A DNA stretch of 64,000 nt, from positions 2,852,001 to 2,916,000 of the forward strand of contig OZ218952.1 in assembly GCA_965112735.1 (NCBI GenBank). Direction: 5' to 3'. The notes beneath the pieces are model-generated. The model saw nothing but the letters and a program-made list of their open reading frames with translations. It had not been told where the DNA came from and did no database searches. The position numbers and the translations under genes are program-made. The DNA comes from Phaeosaccion multiseriatum. Lineage: Eukaryota > Ochrophyta, other classes. Below are positions 25,471 through 37,820 of this stretch, one piece after another (position 1 is the stretch's first letter; each line of letters starts with the position of its first letter).

Positions 25471-27034
25471 GGTCCGGCACCTCCACCACCTCCGCGATCC
25501 ACCACGCCAGCCCGCTGTAAATGTCCATGGCCTCGAGTCTGAACTTGCCTCTCCAAGCGACTTCCACTCTGTCCCCCACCTGTGGCCTCTCCAGCCGCTG
25601 CTTGAAAGTCTGCTTCATGGAGGGGGGAGGGGCGGAAGCCTTGGCAAGGGCCCGAGCCTCCGCGGCGGCGAGGGACGACGAGTAGGCGGCTTGATAGGCG
25701 GCGGAGTACACACGCTGCCTGGCGATGATCAAGGAGGAGGAGGAGGAGGAGGAGGAGGAGGAGGAGGAGGAGGAGGAGGAGGAGGAGGAGGAGGAGGAGG
25801 AGGAGGAGGAGGAGGAGGAGGAGGAGGAGGAGGAGGAGGAGGTTGCACCGGTGGCCAATGCCTTCTCCTGCACGCTCGCCCTGCTTGCCGCCCTGCTTGC
25901 CCTCTCCTGCTCCTTCTCGGGGCCATTGCCAGGGTGGTCGGTCATTGCCGTCGTACCGTCGTTGCTCTTGCTGTTGCTGTCGTTGATGTCGGGTGCCCAG
26001 TGCATGGCGACGGGGCACAGCGAGTCCGTAGGAGGTGTATCGGGCAGCCTGGCTACCGCATCGTCCGCCGCAGCTGCAGCGACAGCCGCGGCCTTCACCC
26101 TCCACCTTGCGGCAGCTCTCATCTCCCTCCCTAAAGTCGCCGCCGCGGTGGCCTCTGCATCATGCCTGGCGGGCGGGGGCAAGGGAAAGCGCTGCTCAAA
26201 GGGCTCGCGCCACACACCGTCGCCAGAGGTAACGTGTTGGTCCCAAGCCTTGCTCACGGTGGGGAGATGCACGTGTGTGTAGAGCGGCAGAAAGGACAGG
26301 CAGTACTGCAGGAGCACCAGTGGGAGGTCGTCCAAACAGGCGAGGGGCGGCGGCTTGGTGGTGGAGGTGGTGGCAGTGGTGCCGTGAAGAGTCGCGAAGG
26401 GACCTCTCGATGCTGGTGCTGTATCACCACCACCTGCTGCTGCTGCTGCTACTGCTGCTGCTGCCACCGTGGCGCTGGCTTTATGATCGTTGTGCCTTGC
26501 CGCCGCTGCTGCGGCGGCCGCCGCCGCGCACCGCACTGCGTGCGCTCTGTAGGCTGTTGCAACCTTGGACTTTGAGGGGCGCATGCTGCTTCTTGTTCGC
26601 CTCTTCTTGCCCTCCGTCCCCGCCCCAGTCGGAGGAAAGGACCCAGCGCTGTCGCCAGCCAGGGGCGCGGGAGACGCTGGAAAAGGGTAGAGCGCTTCGC
26701 TGAAGTCGCCCCCCGGTCCGGCTACTGACGCTGCAAGAGAGGGGGTGGCCGGAGGAGGACAAGTAGAAGCACCACCGCCTACAGATACCACGCCCATCGC
26801 TGCAGTAGCGGCAGTGGCGGTAGAAACAGAGGCGCTGCTCATGTAACACTGCTGCCGCCCACCTTGGTCCCAACCACAGAGCTCTTGGTCGTCCTCGCTG
26901 TCGTCGTCGGCCATGGTTGCTGCGGTGCTCATGCTGTGCCTGTGTGCGGTCTTGACTAGCACTTCTTCCTCCTCGTCCAGCAGCAGGGGCGACCAGGGAT
27001 CCACTCCACCATCGCGAATGGCCCCTCCCATCAT
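24725..27034 (-). CDS. F-box protein with a Tudor/agenet-like domain, single exon
   Basis: The chosen start is the ATG at 27034 (MMGGAIRDGG); the frame extends upstream only to non-ATG codons. It encodes about 769 residues with no intron. Around residues 230-285 is an F-box: LDDLPLVLLQYCLSFLPLYT followed by HLPTVSKAWDQHV and VWREPFEQRF. The C-terminal part has GDRVEVAWRGKFRLEAMD, an Asp run from ATC/CAT repeats (25421-25468), then YKVRYPGWDTRWDESVPRRR and GDLVEMWCAGKHVPGAWAEA, resembling chromo-barrel or agenet/Tudor modules that bind methylated peptides. Between the two regions lies a Ser run encoded by (GGA)n on the plus strand (25731-25842). It is likely an SCF substrate receptor, perhaps chromatin-directed; the target is unknown. 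Confidence 0.75.
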
Positions 27035-27858
27035 CTTCGAGCGAGGTCGGTCGGAGACTGGCGGAAGACCCCAAAGAAGGAACGGGGGAGACACATGGAT
27101 GAGAAACACCACAGCGGATAAGCGAAATAGAACGAACCAACTAAAAAGAGGGGTGGGGCCTTCCCCCTTCTAACAAGCGTTGGCTCCTTCTTCTGCCTCA
27201 ATCACAAAGCCTTTCTTGCGTTGCCTTAGGTCACCTTGGGCTGGGCCCCTTTCTGTCAGAATAGGGGCTCCACTCACCTCGAGCGGAAGGACACGGCGTG
27301 GGAGGGGGGGGTTCCACTCTCCTAATCTTCTGCTGCTGCTGTTGCTGCTATGCTGGTTCTGCTCTGATGCTCGACGAGCAGCACGAGTGGTTTCAAAGTT
27401 TTGATTCAAGGAGGCAAAAAACAAAAAAAAAAAAGGAAAACGACTGCGCCAGCCGTGAGCACAAGATTGGACCACCAACACGTGAAGCGCGTAGAGGTCG
27501 AGCGCCGAGACGCCCCCCCCCGTTTTCTACATGCATGGCCCCCAGAATTTCTAAGAACCATCCTTAACCTAAGCTGGCTGCCCTCGAAGGGAGAGGAGAG
27601 ACGGGGGGGCAAGCGAGGGGTGAAGAGTGGGTGGGAGGTCAGAGAGAGGTGGGGACGAGCGGTCTTCTCCCGATGCTTCGGTCCACCCATGGGTGGATAG
27701 CTGGGTTTTTCATTGGAGCGACGTCTTGTGCCGGAAAGGGGGGCTGCTGGCGAGAAGCTCTCACTCGGGGCTGCGTTCGGTCCCTCCCACGAGGTCCCAA
27801 TCTGTGTTACATCCACTCTTGTCTTGGTCCTTACGTTCAAGCACTTTCTTCCACAGCG
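27035..27858. promoter_or_regulatory. Divergent region between the F-box and TRMT10-like genes
   Basis: These 824 bp separate two opposite-strand starts. The TRMT10 frame is open upstream to an in-frame ATG at 27673, so part could be coding or 5' UTR. Nothing else recognisable is seen apart from an A-rich run near 27416-27440. Confidence 0.4.
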
Positions 27859-30500
27859 ATGGGGAATCGAGAGGAGCGGAGGGAGAAGGGGGGGTTTTAC
27901 GGATGTGCCCAAGGTACAGACTGCGGCAGTGTGGGCAGCAGGATGGGAGCAGCGCCGCGCTTAGACGCCAGCAGCCATGATGGAAAAGGCGGAGAGGAGG
28001 ATGCTCAACATCAGCAAAGGGGGAGAGAGCGGGAGCGGGAGGAGCTTGCCGAGCGGAGTAGGAGGAAGAGGGCGAGGGCCGAAGAGATGCGCGTTCTGAG
28101 AGTCCTGAGACGCAGAGAGAAGCGGCACCGGTACAGCTTAAGGAAGAGAATGAGCCTCAAGGCGTTCCAGGAGGAACAGCAGCAGCACCGGGAGATGGCA
28201 GTGGAGGCGGCCGTAAACGCAGCGGCGGTAGCGGCAGCCGCAGCCTCAGCCGCAGAGCGAGCGACCGCGATGGCAGCAACACACTCAAGCCACCGCTGCG
28301 ATAGTGCTGTCGACAACGCCACACCGCTCTCTTCTCTGGAACATGATGCTGCTGCAGCCACCGCTACTGCGACCGCCGCGGCTGCTACCGCTGCCACTGC
28401 GGCCGCTGCTGCTCTTCGTACCCTGCCGCTGGGGCCGGGTGGCTCCCCGGGGAGGCTGCGTGGCCGAGAGAAAGAAGCGTGCAAGGAGCGGTTACAAGAG
28501 GCCAACAGAGGGAAGGGCCCGCGGCTGCTCATAGACCTTTCCTTCGCCGAGGACCAGAGTCCGCGGGAGAGGAACAGCCTGGTGAAGCAGCTCGGCTACG
28601 CCTACAACACGGTGCTGACCTGCGCCTCCCCGCCGGCCTTTTCCATCTCCTCTTGCAGCGGTGCCATCTCGCCGCTGCTTAAGGTAGGAGGGGTACCTCA
28701 GTAGCTCTGTGTCTGTCTCTGTCGCTCCCCCCCCCTCTCTCTCTGTCTCTCTTTGTCTCTCTCTCTCTCTCTATTTCCCGCCCCCTCCCCTCCCCCTCTC
28801 TCTCTTCATCTCCCTCCCTCCCTCCCTCCCTCCCTTTCTCTTCTATATTTTGCCTGAGATGTACCTGTAGCTTTCTTGTCATGATGTAACTGTAGCTTTC
28901 TTGTCATGCTCCTCTCTCTCATCATTGAACACGCTGACAGACGCCTCTTCTCACACCCTCCCCACATATACATACACCCATTATTATGTATTTTGTATAT
29001 ATATGCACGGGATGATAGGCGCAGGGCGTGGAGGGGTGGGCAGCGCAGAGGCTCGAGAAAGGCTTCATGGAGAGCGGCGCTTTCAACTTGCAAGATGTCG
29101 TGTTTCTCAGGTGAGTGGTCAGCAAGCTGTGCTGTGTGTTGGGGGGGGAGGGGGGTACCCAACTACGTGTAGGCCGAGCAAGCTATGTGAGCAAGCTGTG
29201 CTGTGTGAGCAAGCTGCTATGTGAGCAAGCTGCTGTGTGAGCAAGTTGATGTGTGAGCAGGCTGCTGTGTGAGCAAGCTACTGTGTGAGCAAGCTGCTGT
29301 GTGAGCAAGCTGCTGTGTGAGCAAGCTGCTGTGTGAGCAAGTTGCTGAGGAGGCGGGTGTGTAGGGGTGGGGCAGTGGAAAGAGGGAGAGCGAGGGAGAG
29401 AGAAGCGAGAGAGAGAGGGGGGGGAGAGAGAAGCCGAAAGAGAGGGATAGAGAGAGAAGGGAGAGAGGGGGCGTGGAGGGGGGAAGCGCACCACAGCACT
29501 GCCCAATCCAATGCACGCACGGTGCCGAGGAGTGGAACATTCTGTGGAACATTCTCGAGCCAACCTGCCAGCCTTGTTGGCCAAACTCCACGCCAGCCTT
29601 CCCTCACTCTCTCTCTCTCCCTCCCTCCCTCCCTCCTTCCCTCCCTTCCTCCACCCTCCTCCCCCTCCCTCCTCCCCTCCCTCCCTCCGTCTTCCTCTCT
29701 CACAACAACAAAAAACAAACCAATCCAAACTATCATCACAACATAAACACAACAACACAACAACAGCCCCGACGCGGACGAAGAGCTGGAATCCCTCGAA
29801 GACGGCAAAGTGTACTGCATTGGAGGCATTGTAGACCGAACTGTCCGCAAGCACCAGACACGCAACACGGCCCGTGACCAAGGGATCCGCTGTGTCAAGC
29901 TGCCGTTCCGGCGGTTTCATCCGAGCTCCTCGGCAGATACGGTGCTTAACATAAACACCGTTGTGTCCATCCTCGTGCTCGTGAAGGAGAACGGAGGAGA
30001 CTGGGGCCAGGCCTTCAGACAGGTACGGATATATGGGAATGTGCATATTTATTTTATATATGTACAATTTAATATGTATAATAATTATATGTATGTTTAT
30101 ATAAGGGTCAGGTGGTCAGGCAGATAGATGTACGGCGCAAGCTTACTCAGCGAACGAACGAGCCCAGGCACGGACTCGTGGGAACTGTTCCTTCCTTCCT
30201 TCCTCCCTCCCCCCCTCCCTCCCTCCCTCCCTCCTTGCCTCTCTCTCCCTCCCTCTCTCCCTCCCACTGTCAAGCAACACTGTGAACCTAATATGTTCAG
30301 TCTTCGTCCCCTTTCTCCGTTTGATCTCCTTCCTTCGTCGTTCACGTGCCGTCTACCCTGCTTACCCTATCCGGGCTGTGTACCCTGTCTATCTACCCTC
30401 TCTGCTCTGTAAGGCCGTGCCCAAGCGAAAGCTTACTCCCAGGCACCAGCAGCGCAAGGAGAGAGAAGAGAGCGCATTCGATACAGCAAAGGGCGACTGA
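27859..30500 (+). CDS. TRMT10: tRNA (guanine-N1-)-methyltransferase, Trm10/TRMT10 family, 4 exons
   Basis: Exons 27859-28683, 29025-29110, 29767-30022 and 30414-30500 join in phase and give 417 residues from the ATG at 27859; an ATG at 27673 would add 62. The N-terminus is a basic helix with Arg/Glu repeats and an Ala-rich run, as in Trm10 proteins, where it contributes to tRNA binding. The SPOUT-type catalytic domain follows: PRLLIDLSFAEDQSPRER, NSLVKQLGYAYNTVL, GWAAQRLEKGFMES, VVFLSPDADEELESL, DGKVYCIGGIVDRTVRKH, GIRCVKLPFRRF, LNINTVVSILVLV and GDWGQAFRQAVPKRK. These correspond to conserved Trm10 motifs for AdoMet binding in the knotted fold. The family methylates N1 of purine 9 in tRNA. 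The C-terminal tail is basic. Which paralogue (cytosolic or mitochondrial) cannot be told. Confidence 0.9.
29168..29345 (+). repeat. 16-bp tandem repeat in a TRMT10 intron
   Basis: About eleven copies of a unit close to GTGAGCAAGCTGCTGT lie downstream of the donor at 29111. The unit again begins with a donor-like GTGAG. Confidence 0.9.
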
Positions 30501-31001
30501 CTGAGCGCTGTAGAACCAACTGCTGCGCCTACCGACTGCGTAGGACTGGGCCGAAGAGGACAGCACTAGGTATTGGCCATACGTATGTTACTTAAGCGTA
30601 TATGTAGACTATAGGGTAATGTGGGCATCAAAAAATACCGAATAATACTTGCGACAATGGTGGGTTTCTGCTGCTGAGTGAGGAACACAAAGCACAACCC
30701 CAAAAGCACCCGCCCCCGATGGAAGCAAGCAAGAAAAGCTAGTCAACAAAGAAAGAAGCAAAGCTAGTCAACAAAGAAAGAAGCAAAGCTAGTCAACAAA
30801 GAAAGAAAGCAAAGCTAGTCAACAAAGAAAGAAAGCAAAGCTAGTCAACAAAGAAAGAAGCAAAGCTAGTCAACAAAGAAAGAAAGCAAAGCTAGTCAAC
30901 AAAGAAAGAAAGCAAAGCTAGTCAACAAAGAAGCAAGGGAAAGCTTGCCCCCCCCCCCCAACAAACAAACGAACTAAAACTCTCAACTACTTCGTAGTAC
31001 G
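30501..31001. other. Convergent intergenic region with a 25-bp minisatellite
   Basis: This lies between the stops of TRMT10 (plus) and DLEC1 (minus). From about 30735 to 30935 there are eight to nine copies of a 25-26 bp unit containing AGCTAGTCAACAAAGAAAGA. The rest is unremarkable. Confidence 0.85.
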
Positions 31002-34000
31002 TTACACCCGGGGGGGCTTACTCGGTCGCAAATGCTCCTCAAACGTGCCCGTACCCTCGAGCACAACTTCAAAGCACTCCCCCTTCTCCACGTGGAAGCG
31101 GAAACGACTTCGATACAGCACCGCCTCCTTGGGGCGAAACGTCACAACAATCGGCCGAGGCAGGCGCCACCCTTCCTTCGACTCGCCCTGACGCCGCAAG
31201 GAGCCCTCCAAAGTGAGTTCGGGTTTGGCCCACGACAGCTCGGTCTGGTGGTGAGTGTCCCCTCTCCACACAGGGGCCGGACTGCGGTTCTTGTCGCTGG
31301 GTAGGCGGGCAGCGGAAGAGGAGAGTGGCAAGGAGGGACCTCGCATCACCCCACCGAGCTCGCTGAAGCTCCATACGCTATCGTCATCCACGACCACAGG
31401 CGGCGACCGGACGGACCCGTCGGCATTCTTCCTCCCCGCCCCCTCCTGCGCGCCCCTCCTTGCCGAGCGATCAAGCAGCTCCTGCGTCATTGGTACGTGA
31501 AGCAACGTCCAATGCGCATCCACTTCCGTCGGGTTGGCAATGTAGATGGACGCCTCACCCTTGTCCTCGGAATGCACAAAGCCAAAGTCATATCTCGCCG
31601 GACTGACGCTGACCATGGGCCGCAGCAGCACCCCGCGCAGGCGAATGCGCTGCTCGTGACCGGTTCGAAACGCCACTCGAAGCTGCCCGACACCCTCTTC
31701 CTTGAGCCGGAGGAGAGAGTCTTGTTGCGACTGCCCCATGCTGTGCTCCGCGGTGAGGGTGGAGCTTAGACTCTTGGTGTACTCGCCGCCCAGCGGTAGA
31801 AAGGCAATGTCCACAGTCACATTGTGCCCGGGCAGCAGCGAAAACACCTCCTGCTCCTCGGAGGAGGAGGACGATGACGACGATGATACTGCAGGAGTTG
31901 GTGATCCAAATCCAACACCCTCTGCCCCCCCCCCTGGACCTACTCCGGAGGCCGCTTGGTCAAAGGACGTAGCAGCGGCGGCGGCGGGGACTGGCGGCGT
32001 CGTGGCAGAGGAGGAACAAGACGCTGGTCTTCGTCTCCGACCGGCCCTAGACCGACTCAACGGGTCCGATTGACCCCCTCCTGGACGCTTCGTGCGTAAG
32101 ACCGCGAAGGGCCCGTCCTCGATGTGCAGAGAGAAGACCATCGGGATGGTGTAGTTGTTGCGTAGGGTCACTTGCTTCACCATCGAGCGATGGAAGCTTC
32201 GGCGAAGTCGCTCTTGAAAGGACATTGTCGTCGTTGTCATCGTTGGTGTCGAGGATGTGGATGGCTGGGGGTGCTGCTGCCTCTGCTGTCTGCTGCTGCT
32301 ACTCCCTCCCTGCTGCCTACCTGATGCCACCGAATCACCAACTGCTGTTGCTTTCAGCGATCGCTTCCACGCCGGACTCTGGAGCGTGGCCAGCAGCAAG
32401 GGCGGCCCGCTGAGCCCCAACAGCTCCGGGGGGGTGTGCAGATGCGCATAACTCAGAGCAAAAGCATCATTCACGCCACCAGTGCTCGTGGGCGCCGTAC
32501 CCGAGCCGCCCTTGCCCTCAGCGCTGCCGTCCCCATTTACGTCCAACTGGTGCTGATTCTGGTCCTGCTGCTGTATCACCAACTGCTGCTGCGGCTGCTC
32601 CTGCTGCTGCTCTTGGTGGAGCGGCGGTGGTGCGTGAATGGACCAGAGGGTGAACTTTAGTGTCTGTGAGCCCCCCGGGTGGATTCGCTTGTCCACAGCC
32701 AGACAGGGCTCAATACCCTTGGCGGACAGGAGCAGTCGGAGGGCCCCTTTGATGTCCTTGACCGGCGCACGCTGCTGCTGCTGCTGCTGCTGCTGCTCCT
32801 TCTGCTGCTGTATCACCAACTGCTGCGGCTTTATTTGCTGAGATTGCGACCTTGTCTTCTGTGGCTGTTGTTCATCACCAGTACTGTTGCTGTCTCGTCC
32901 GGCTCCATCCCCCCCTCCCCCTGCTACTCCTCCCCCTCCTCCGCCTCCTTCTGCTGCTGCGGCTCCTCCTCCTCCTCCTTCCCCTGCTCCTCCTTCTCCT
33001 CCTCCTCCTTCTCCTCCTTCTTCTCCTCCTCCTCCTCCTCCTCCTCCTCCTCCTCCTCCTCCTCCTCCTCCTTCTCCTTCTCCTTCTCCTTCTCCTTCTC
33101 CTTCTCCTCCTCCTTCCTCTTCTCCTCCTCCTCCTGCTCCTCCTCCTCCTCCTCCTCCTCCTCCTCCCCCTTCCCCACTACCTCCTCCTCCTCCTCCTCC
33201 TCCTCCTCCTCCTCTCCCCCTTAGCAATCCACTCCCTTCTCTTTCCAACCCCACTGCCATCCCTTCCCCTGCTGCCTGTCCGCCCTCTTCTGCAACAGCA
33301 CCCCCTCCTCCTCCTACCACCGCTGCAGCCATCCCACTGCCCGACGCCCGCTTCACAAAGTGCGCATCCGCCTCACAGTATGCCTCCATCGCTCCCTCAT
33401 GATGCACGGGCAGCGTAATCTTATACACCGCCTCCGAGCGAGGAGGGATGGTACTTGTCGTCGGCTCAATGACAAACGGGGACTCAAAGTTGTCAGTCTC
33501 GTGATAGCATAGACCCACGTCCACTGCGCCACGCGGTCCCACGCGTACGCTGACGTCGACAAGGGGGGGCACATGGCCGCTGTCTTCCGCAGGGTCCTGG
33601 CACAAAGGGATGTGGGTAAGTCAATGGGTGGGTGGTTTACGATGCGTCAAAGGTGGGTGGACAGAGCATGGATGGATGCATAGGTGGGTGGACAGAGCAT
33701 GGAAAGAGGAGAAGGAGGGGTAGTAATGGAGTTGAAAAGTCTTCAGATTCTTTCAGTTTTCAGTTTTCAGTTGATGTGACCCCCTTGAACTAGAAGTGGG
33801 ATCGACCCCAAAACTTCCACAGGTACTTGATCGATCTCGAAGCTTCTGTGGGTGAAGCACCTTACCTTCATGTTCCACGTGATGACAGCAGGAAGAGTGC
33901 CCGCGTTCTTGATTCGCACCACTCGAGTCGTGTGACCGCCATTCACAAAGACCTGTTGGTGATACAGGGAGGGGGTGGTTGGCGAGCTTGCAACACACAC

Positions 34001-34839
34001 GCCGCAAATACACGCACACGCATCTCACACGCACACATACAAACGTATGCACACGCATGCACACACGCACACACACACACACACTCTCTCACACACACAC
34101 CGACACACACACACACACGCGCGCACGCACGCACGCACGCCCGCACGCACACACATCCTCACCTCTCCAAAGCTGAGCTTGGGCTCCGGACCACCCAAGA
34201 TCATTCCCAGCGCCTCCTTCTTGAGCGCCAAAGGACACCCATCCACTGCCATTGACACGGAGAGAGAGGCAGGGGGCGGGCCTCCGTCCACCAGCACCTG
34301 TTGGGGGATACATAGTACAGAGTTTGAGTTTGGTGTGGATACATAGTAAGGAGTTTGAGTTTGGTGTGAATACATAGTAAGGAGTTTGAGAAAGAGCTAG
34401 AGATTGAGTTTGATACATAGTACAGAGTTTGAGTTTGGTGTGGAATGATGGTCAAGAGTTTGAGTTTGGTGTGGAATGATGGTCAAGAGTTTGAGTTTGG
34501 TGTGGAATGATGGTCAAGAGTGTGAGTTTGGTGTGGAATGATGATCAAGAGTTTGAGTAGTAGGAGAGATGCTTTCGCTTTAGGGGGCTTATTGATACCT
34601 CTCCCTGTCCTTCTACCCTTGTATCTACATACACAACATTACGGAAGTCTCAGATTGGGCTTATTCTACCCCTTTATCTCACACACAACATTACGTAAGT
34701 CTCAGATTGGGCTTATTCTACCCCTTTATCTACACACACAACATTACGTAAGTCTCGGAGTGATGCCCGTAAGCTAATACTTCGAAGTACTACGTACCCC
34801 TTCAGCAGCAAGCAGCAGCATCTCTCCTTCGAACACACA

Positions 34840-34902
<63 letters not shown>

Positions 34903-36438
34903 CACTTACACACCTTGCTCTGAAGCTCGTCCAGGTAGCGGCCAGGGGTGTCGTTGAAGCCTTGAAGTTGAACTTCCACCACTCCCCAGGGGGGGATGGT
35001 GCCTGTGGGACGGGGGGGGGGATGGGTGGGGCAGAGGTGGGCGTTCGGGTGGAGCGGAAGGGCGAGGGAGGGCGGGTTGGGGTGAGGAGGGAGGGGGGTG
35101 GGGGGTGGGGGATGGCTTACCTCTCTCTCGCTCTCCCTGTCCCTCTCTCTCTTCCCCCCTCTTTCTTCCTCCCCCCCCCTCCCTCTCTTCCCCCCTCTTT
35201 CTTCCTCCCCTCCCCTCCCTCCCTTCCTCACTTACCTCTGTCGGGCGTGACGATGAAGGCCGCCCCCCTCCCGTCTTTGAGAGCAAACATGTCCTCTCTA
35301 GCGTGGATCTGCTCCATTGTGCGCTGCTGACCCTGCTTGCTCTGGAACACACCATGCGCCTGTGTGCGTGTTGGTGGTACATAGGGAGGGAGGGAGGGAG
35401 GGAGGGAGGGAGGGAGGGAGGGAGGGAGGGAGGGAGGGAGGGAGGGAGGGAGGGAGGGAGGTGTTTGTGTGTGGGGGGGGGTAGATATGTGTGTATGTGG
35501 ACGGGCGTGCGTGGGTGCGTGGGTGCGTCTGTGTGTATGTGTCTCCACCCCCCCTCTTTCTCCTTACCTCATGCATATTGTCCAGCAACCTCTTGCTGCT
35601 CTTGGTAAGGGTACTGTCGCTGCTGCCATTTGTAAGCGAGTCGTGATGGTGCTGGTGGCTCTGCCTGCTCTTGGCAGAGTGGGCTGTGGTCATCGTCCCC
35701 CGCCGCTCCTCCTCGCCGCTGCCGTTGTTGCTGTTGCTGTTGCTGTTGCCGTTCATCGGCTCCGGGTGGTCGGGGGTGTCTCTGAACTGCGCTATGATGT
35801 GATCGTTTCGAAGCACCTTGGGGGGGGTTCAGAGCAGAACAGCAGCGCCGTTAATTGGGGGTATTTGCATGCACACACACACAAACACACACACACACAA
35901 ACATACACACACACACAAACACGATGTCTCCACCCACCTCCTGGAAGTGTTCTTCGCTCATGGGCGTGGCAATGAGCCGCTTTGGTGCCTTGTAGCCCTT
36001 CAACGTGGCCATGTTGAGTGTAAAGGGGGCTGACACAGCCGACAGATTGCGGATGCACATGCGGAGGGAACGTCGCTCGAGCAGCTGAGGGCGGGGGAGG
36101 GAGGGAGGGAGGGAGGGAGGGAGGGAGGGAGGGAGGGAGGGAGGGAGGGAGGGAGGGAGGGAGGGAGGGAGGGAGGGAGGGAGGGAGGGAGGGAGGGAGG
36201 GAGGGAGGGAGGGAGGGAGGGAGGGAGGGAGGGAGGGAGGGAGGGAGGGAGGGAGGGAGGGAAGGAAGGAGTGAAGGAAGGGAGGAGAGAGGTAGGGGGG
36301 GAGGGAGGGAGGAAATCGCAAGGTGGGGGATGATTACACGTCAGATTCATATGTATTGATATCCAGAGCCTCGGGGCCTCTGCAGAGGCGGATACACGCA
36401 CACGCATGCACACACACGCACACACACGCACACGCACG

Positions 36439-36469
<31 letters not shown>

Positions 36470-37786
36470 ACACAAACACACACACACGCACGCACACACA
36501 CACAAACACACCTGCACCTCGCCGAACTGGAGCTGGGGCAGCGGCGCCTTCTCGGGGAGGGCGTCTTTCCTCTCCCACTGCACACAATGCGGCGGCTGTA
36601 GGGCAGTGGGTGTCTCTTCCCCTTGAGCAAGGACCGTGTAGCTCAGGACCACGTTCTTGTTCTGGGCAGTGAGACTGAAGCCGACCGGGACAGGCATACC
36701 AAAGGCTCTGAGGAAGGAGAGAGGGGAGGAGGGAGGGGAGGGAGGGAGGGAGGGAAAGAGGCGGAGGGAGGGAGGGAGGGAGGGAGGGAGGGAGGGAGGG
36801 AGGGAGGGAGGGAGGGAGGGAGGGAGGGAGGGAGGGAGGGAGGGAGGGGTGAAGTGGGGTGGATTGGATTGAAATGAGATGGTGTGGAAAGCATGTGGAA
36901 TGGCACCGGGACTTGAACGTTAAAAGACCCTTCTTACTCTAACCAACCTTTGACCCTCCTGACACCCCTGATTGGTCCTGACACCACTCCCTGGTTTTCA
37001 GTTTCAGTTCCATTCGACCCCCAATCAATGGCTGGCCCGAAAGGGGCACTACTCCTTGGAGCGTAAGGACAGAAGCTTCGTTCGATCTTCGATATCGCTT
37101 ATCGACTCCATTTATCGCTGTTCGATACACTTGATACGGTCACATAAACCTGAAACTGACTGAAAACTAGACACGGTCCTGACACCCCTGACCCTCCATC
37201 GCACCCCACCTGCAAGCGTACACGTCATCGATATGCCCGGGTTGTTTGGCGGTGTAAGTCACCTCCACAGCACACGCCTCCTTGCCGCTCAGCTCGCCGG
37301 AGGAGGGGTTGAAGTCGATGGAGTAGGCAGAGGTGGGGCCGCCTGGATGGGATGGCAGTGGATAGATGGCAGTGGATAGATGGCAGTGGATGGATGGCAG
37401 TGGATGGATGGCAGTGGATAGATGGCAGTGGATGGATGGCAGTGGATGGATGGCAGTGGATGGATGGCAGTGGATGGATGGCAGTAGATGGATGGCAGTG
37501 GATGGATGGCAGTAGATGGATGGCAGTAGATGGATGGCAGTGGATGGATGGATGGATGGATGGATGGGATGTCAGTGGATGGATGGCAGTGGATGGGACG
37601 GGATGGCAGTGGATGGGATGTCAGTGGATGCATGGCAGTGGATGGGACGGCAGTGGATGGATGGCAGTGGATGGGATGGGATGAGATGGGATGGGAGTCG
37701 ATGGGACGGGGATGGCAGTGGGTGGGGCGGGGGAGGGGATCGGAGGTGATGAGGTTGAGGGGGGGGGCAGGGGACAGAAACAGACA

Positions 37787-37820
<34 letters not shown>

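Noticed and set aside
24390-26134. Plus-strand open frames of up to 450 codons
   Set aside because: Antisense to the F-box gene; composition mirrors its codons and no domain is visible.
32679-33418. Plus-strand Leu/Pro/Ser-rich frames
   Set aside because: Antisense shadows of the low-complexity last exon of DLEC1.
36895-36915. Segment GGGACTTGAACG resembling a tRNA T-arm on the minus strand
   Set aside because: The bases flanking the TTCAAGT loop do not pair and no acceptor or anticodon arm is found.
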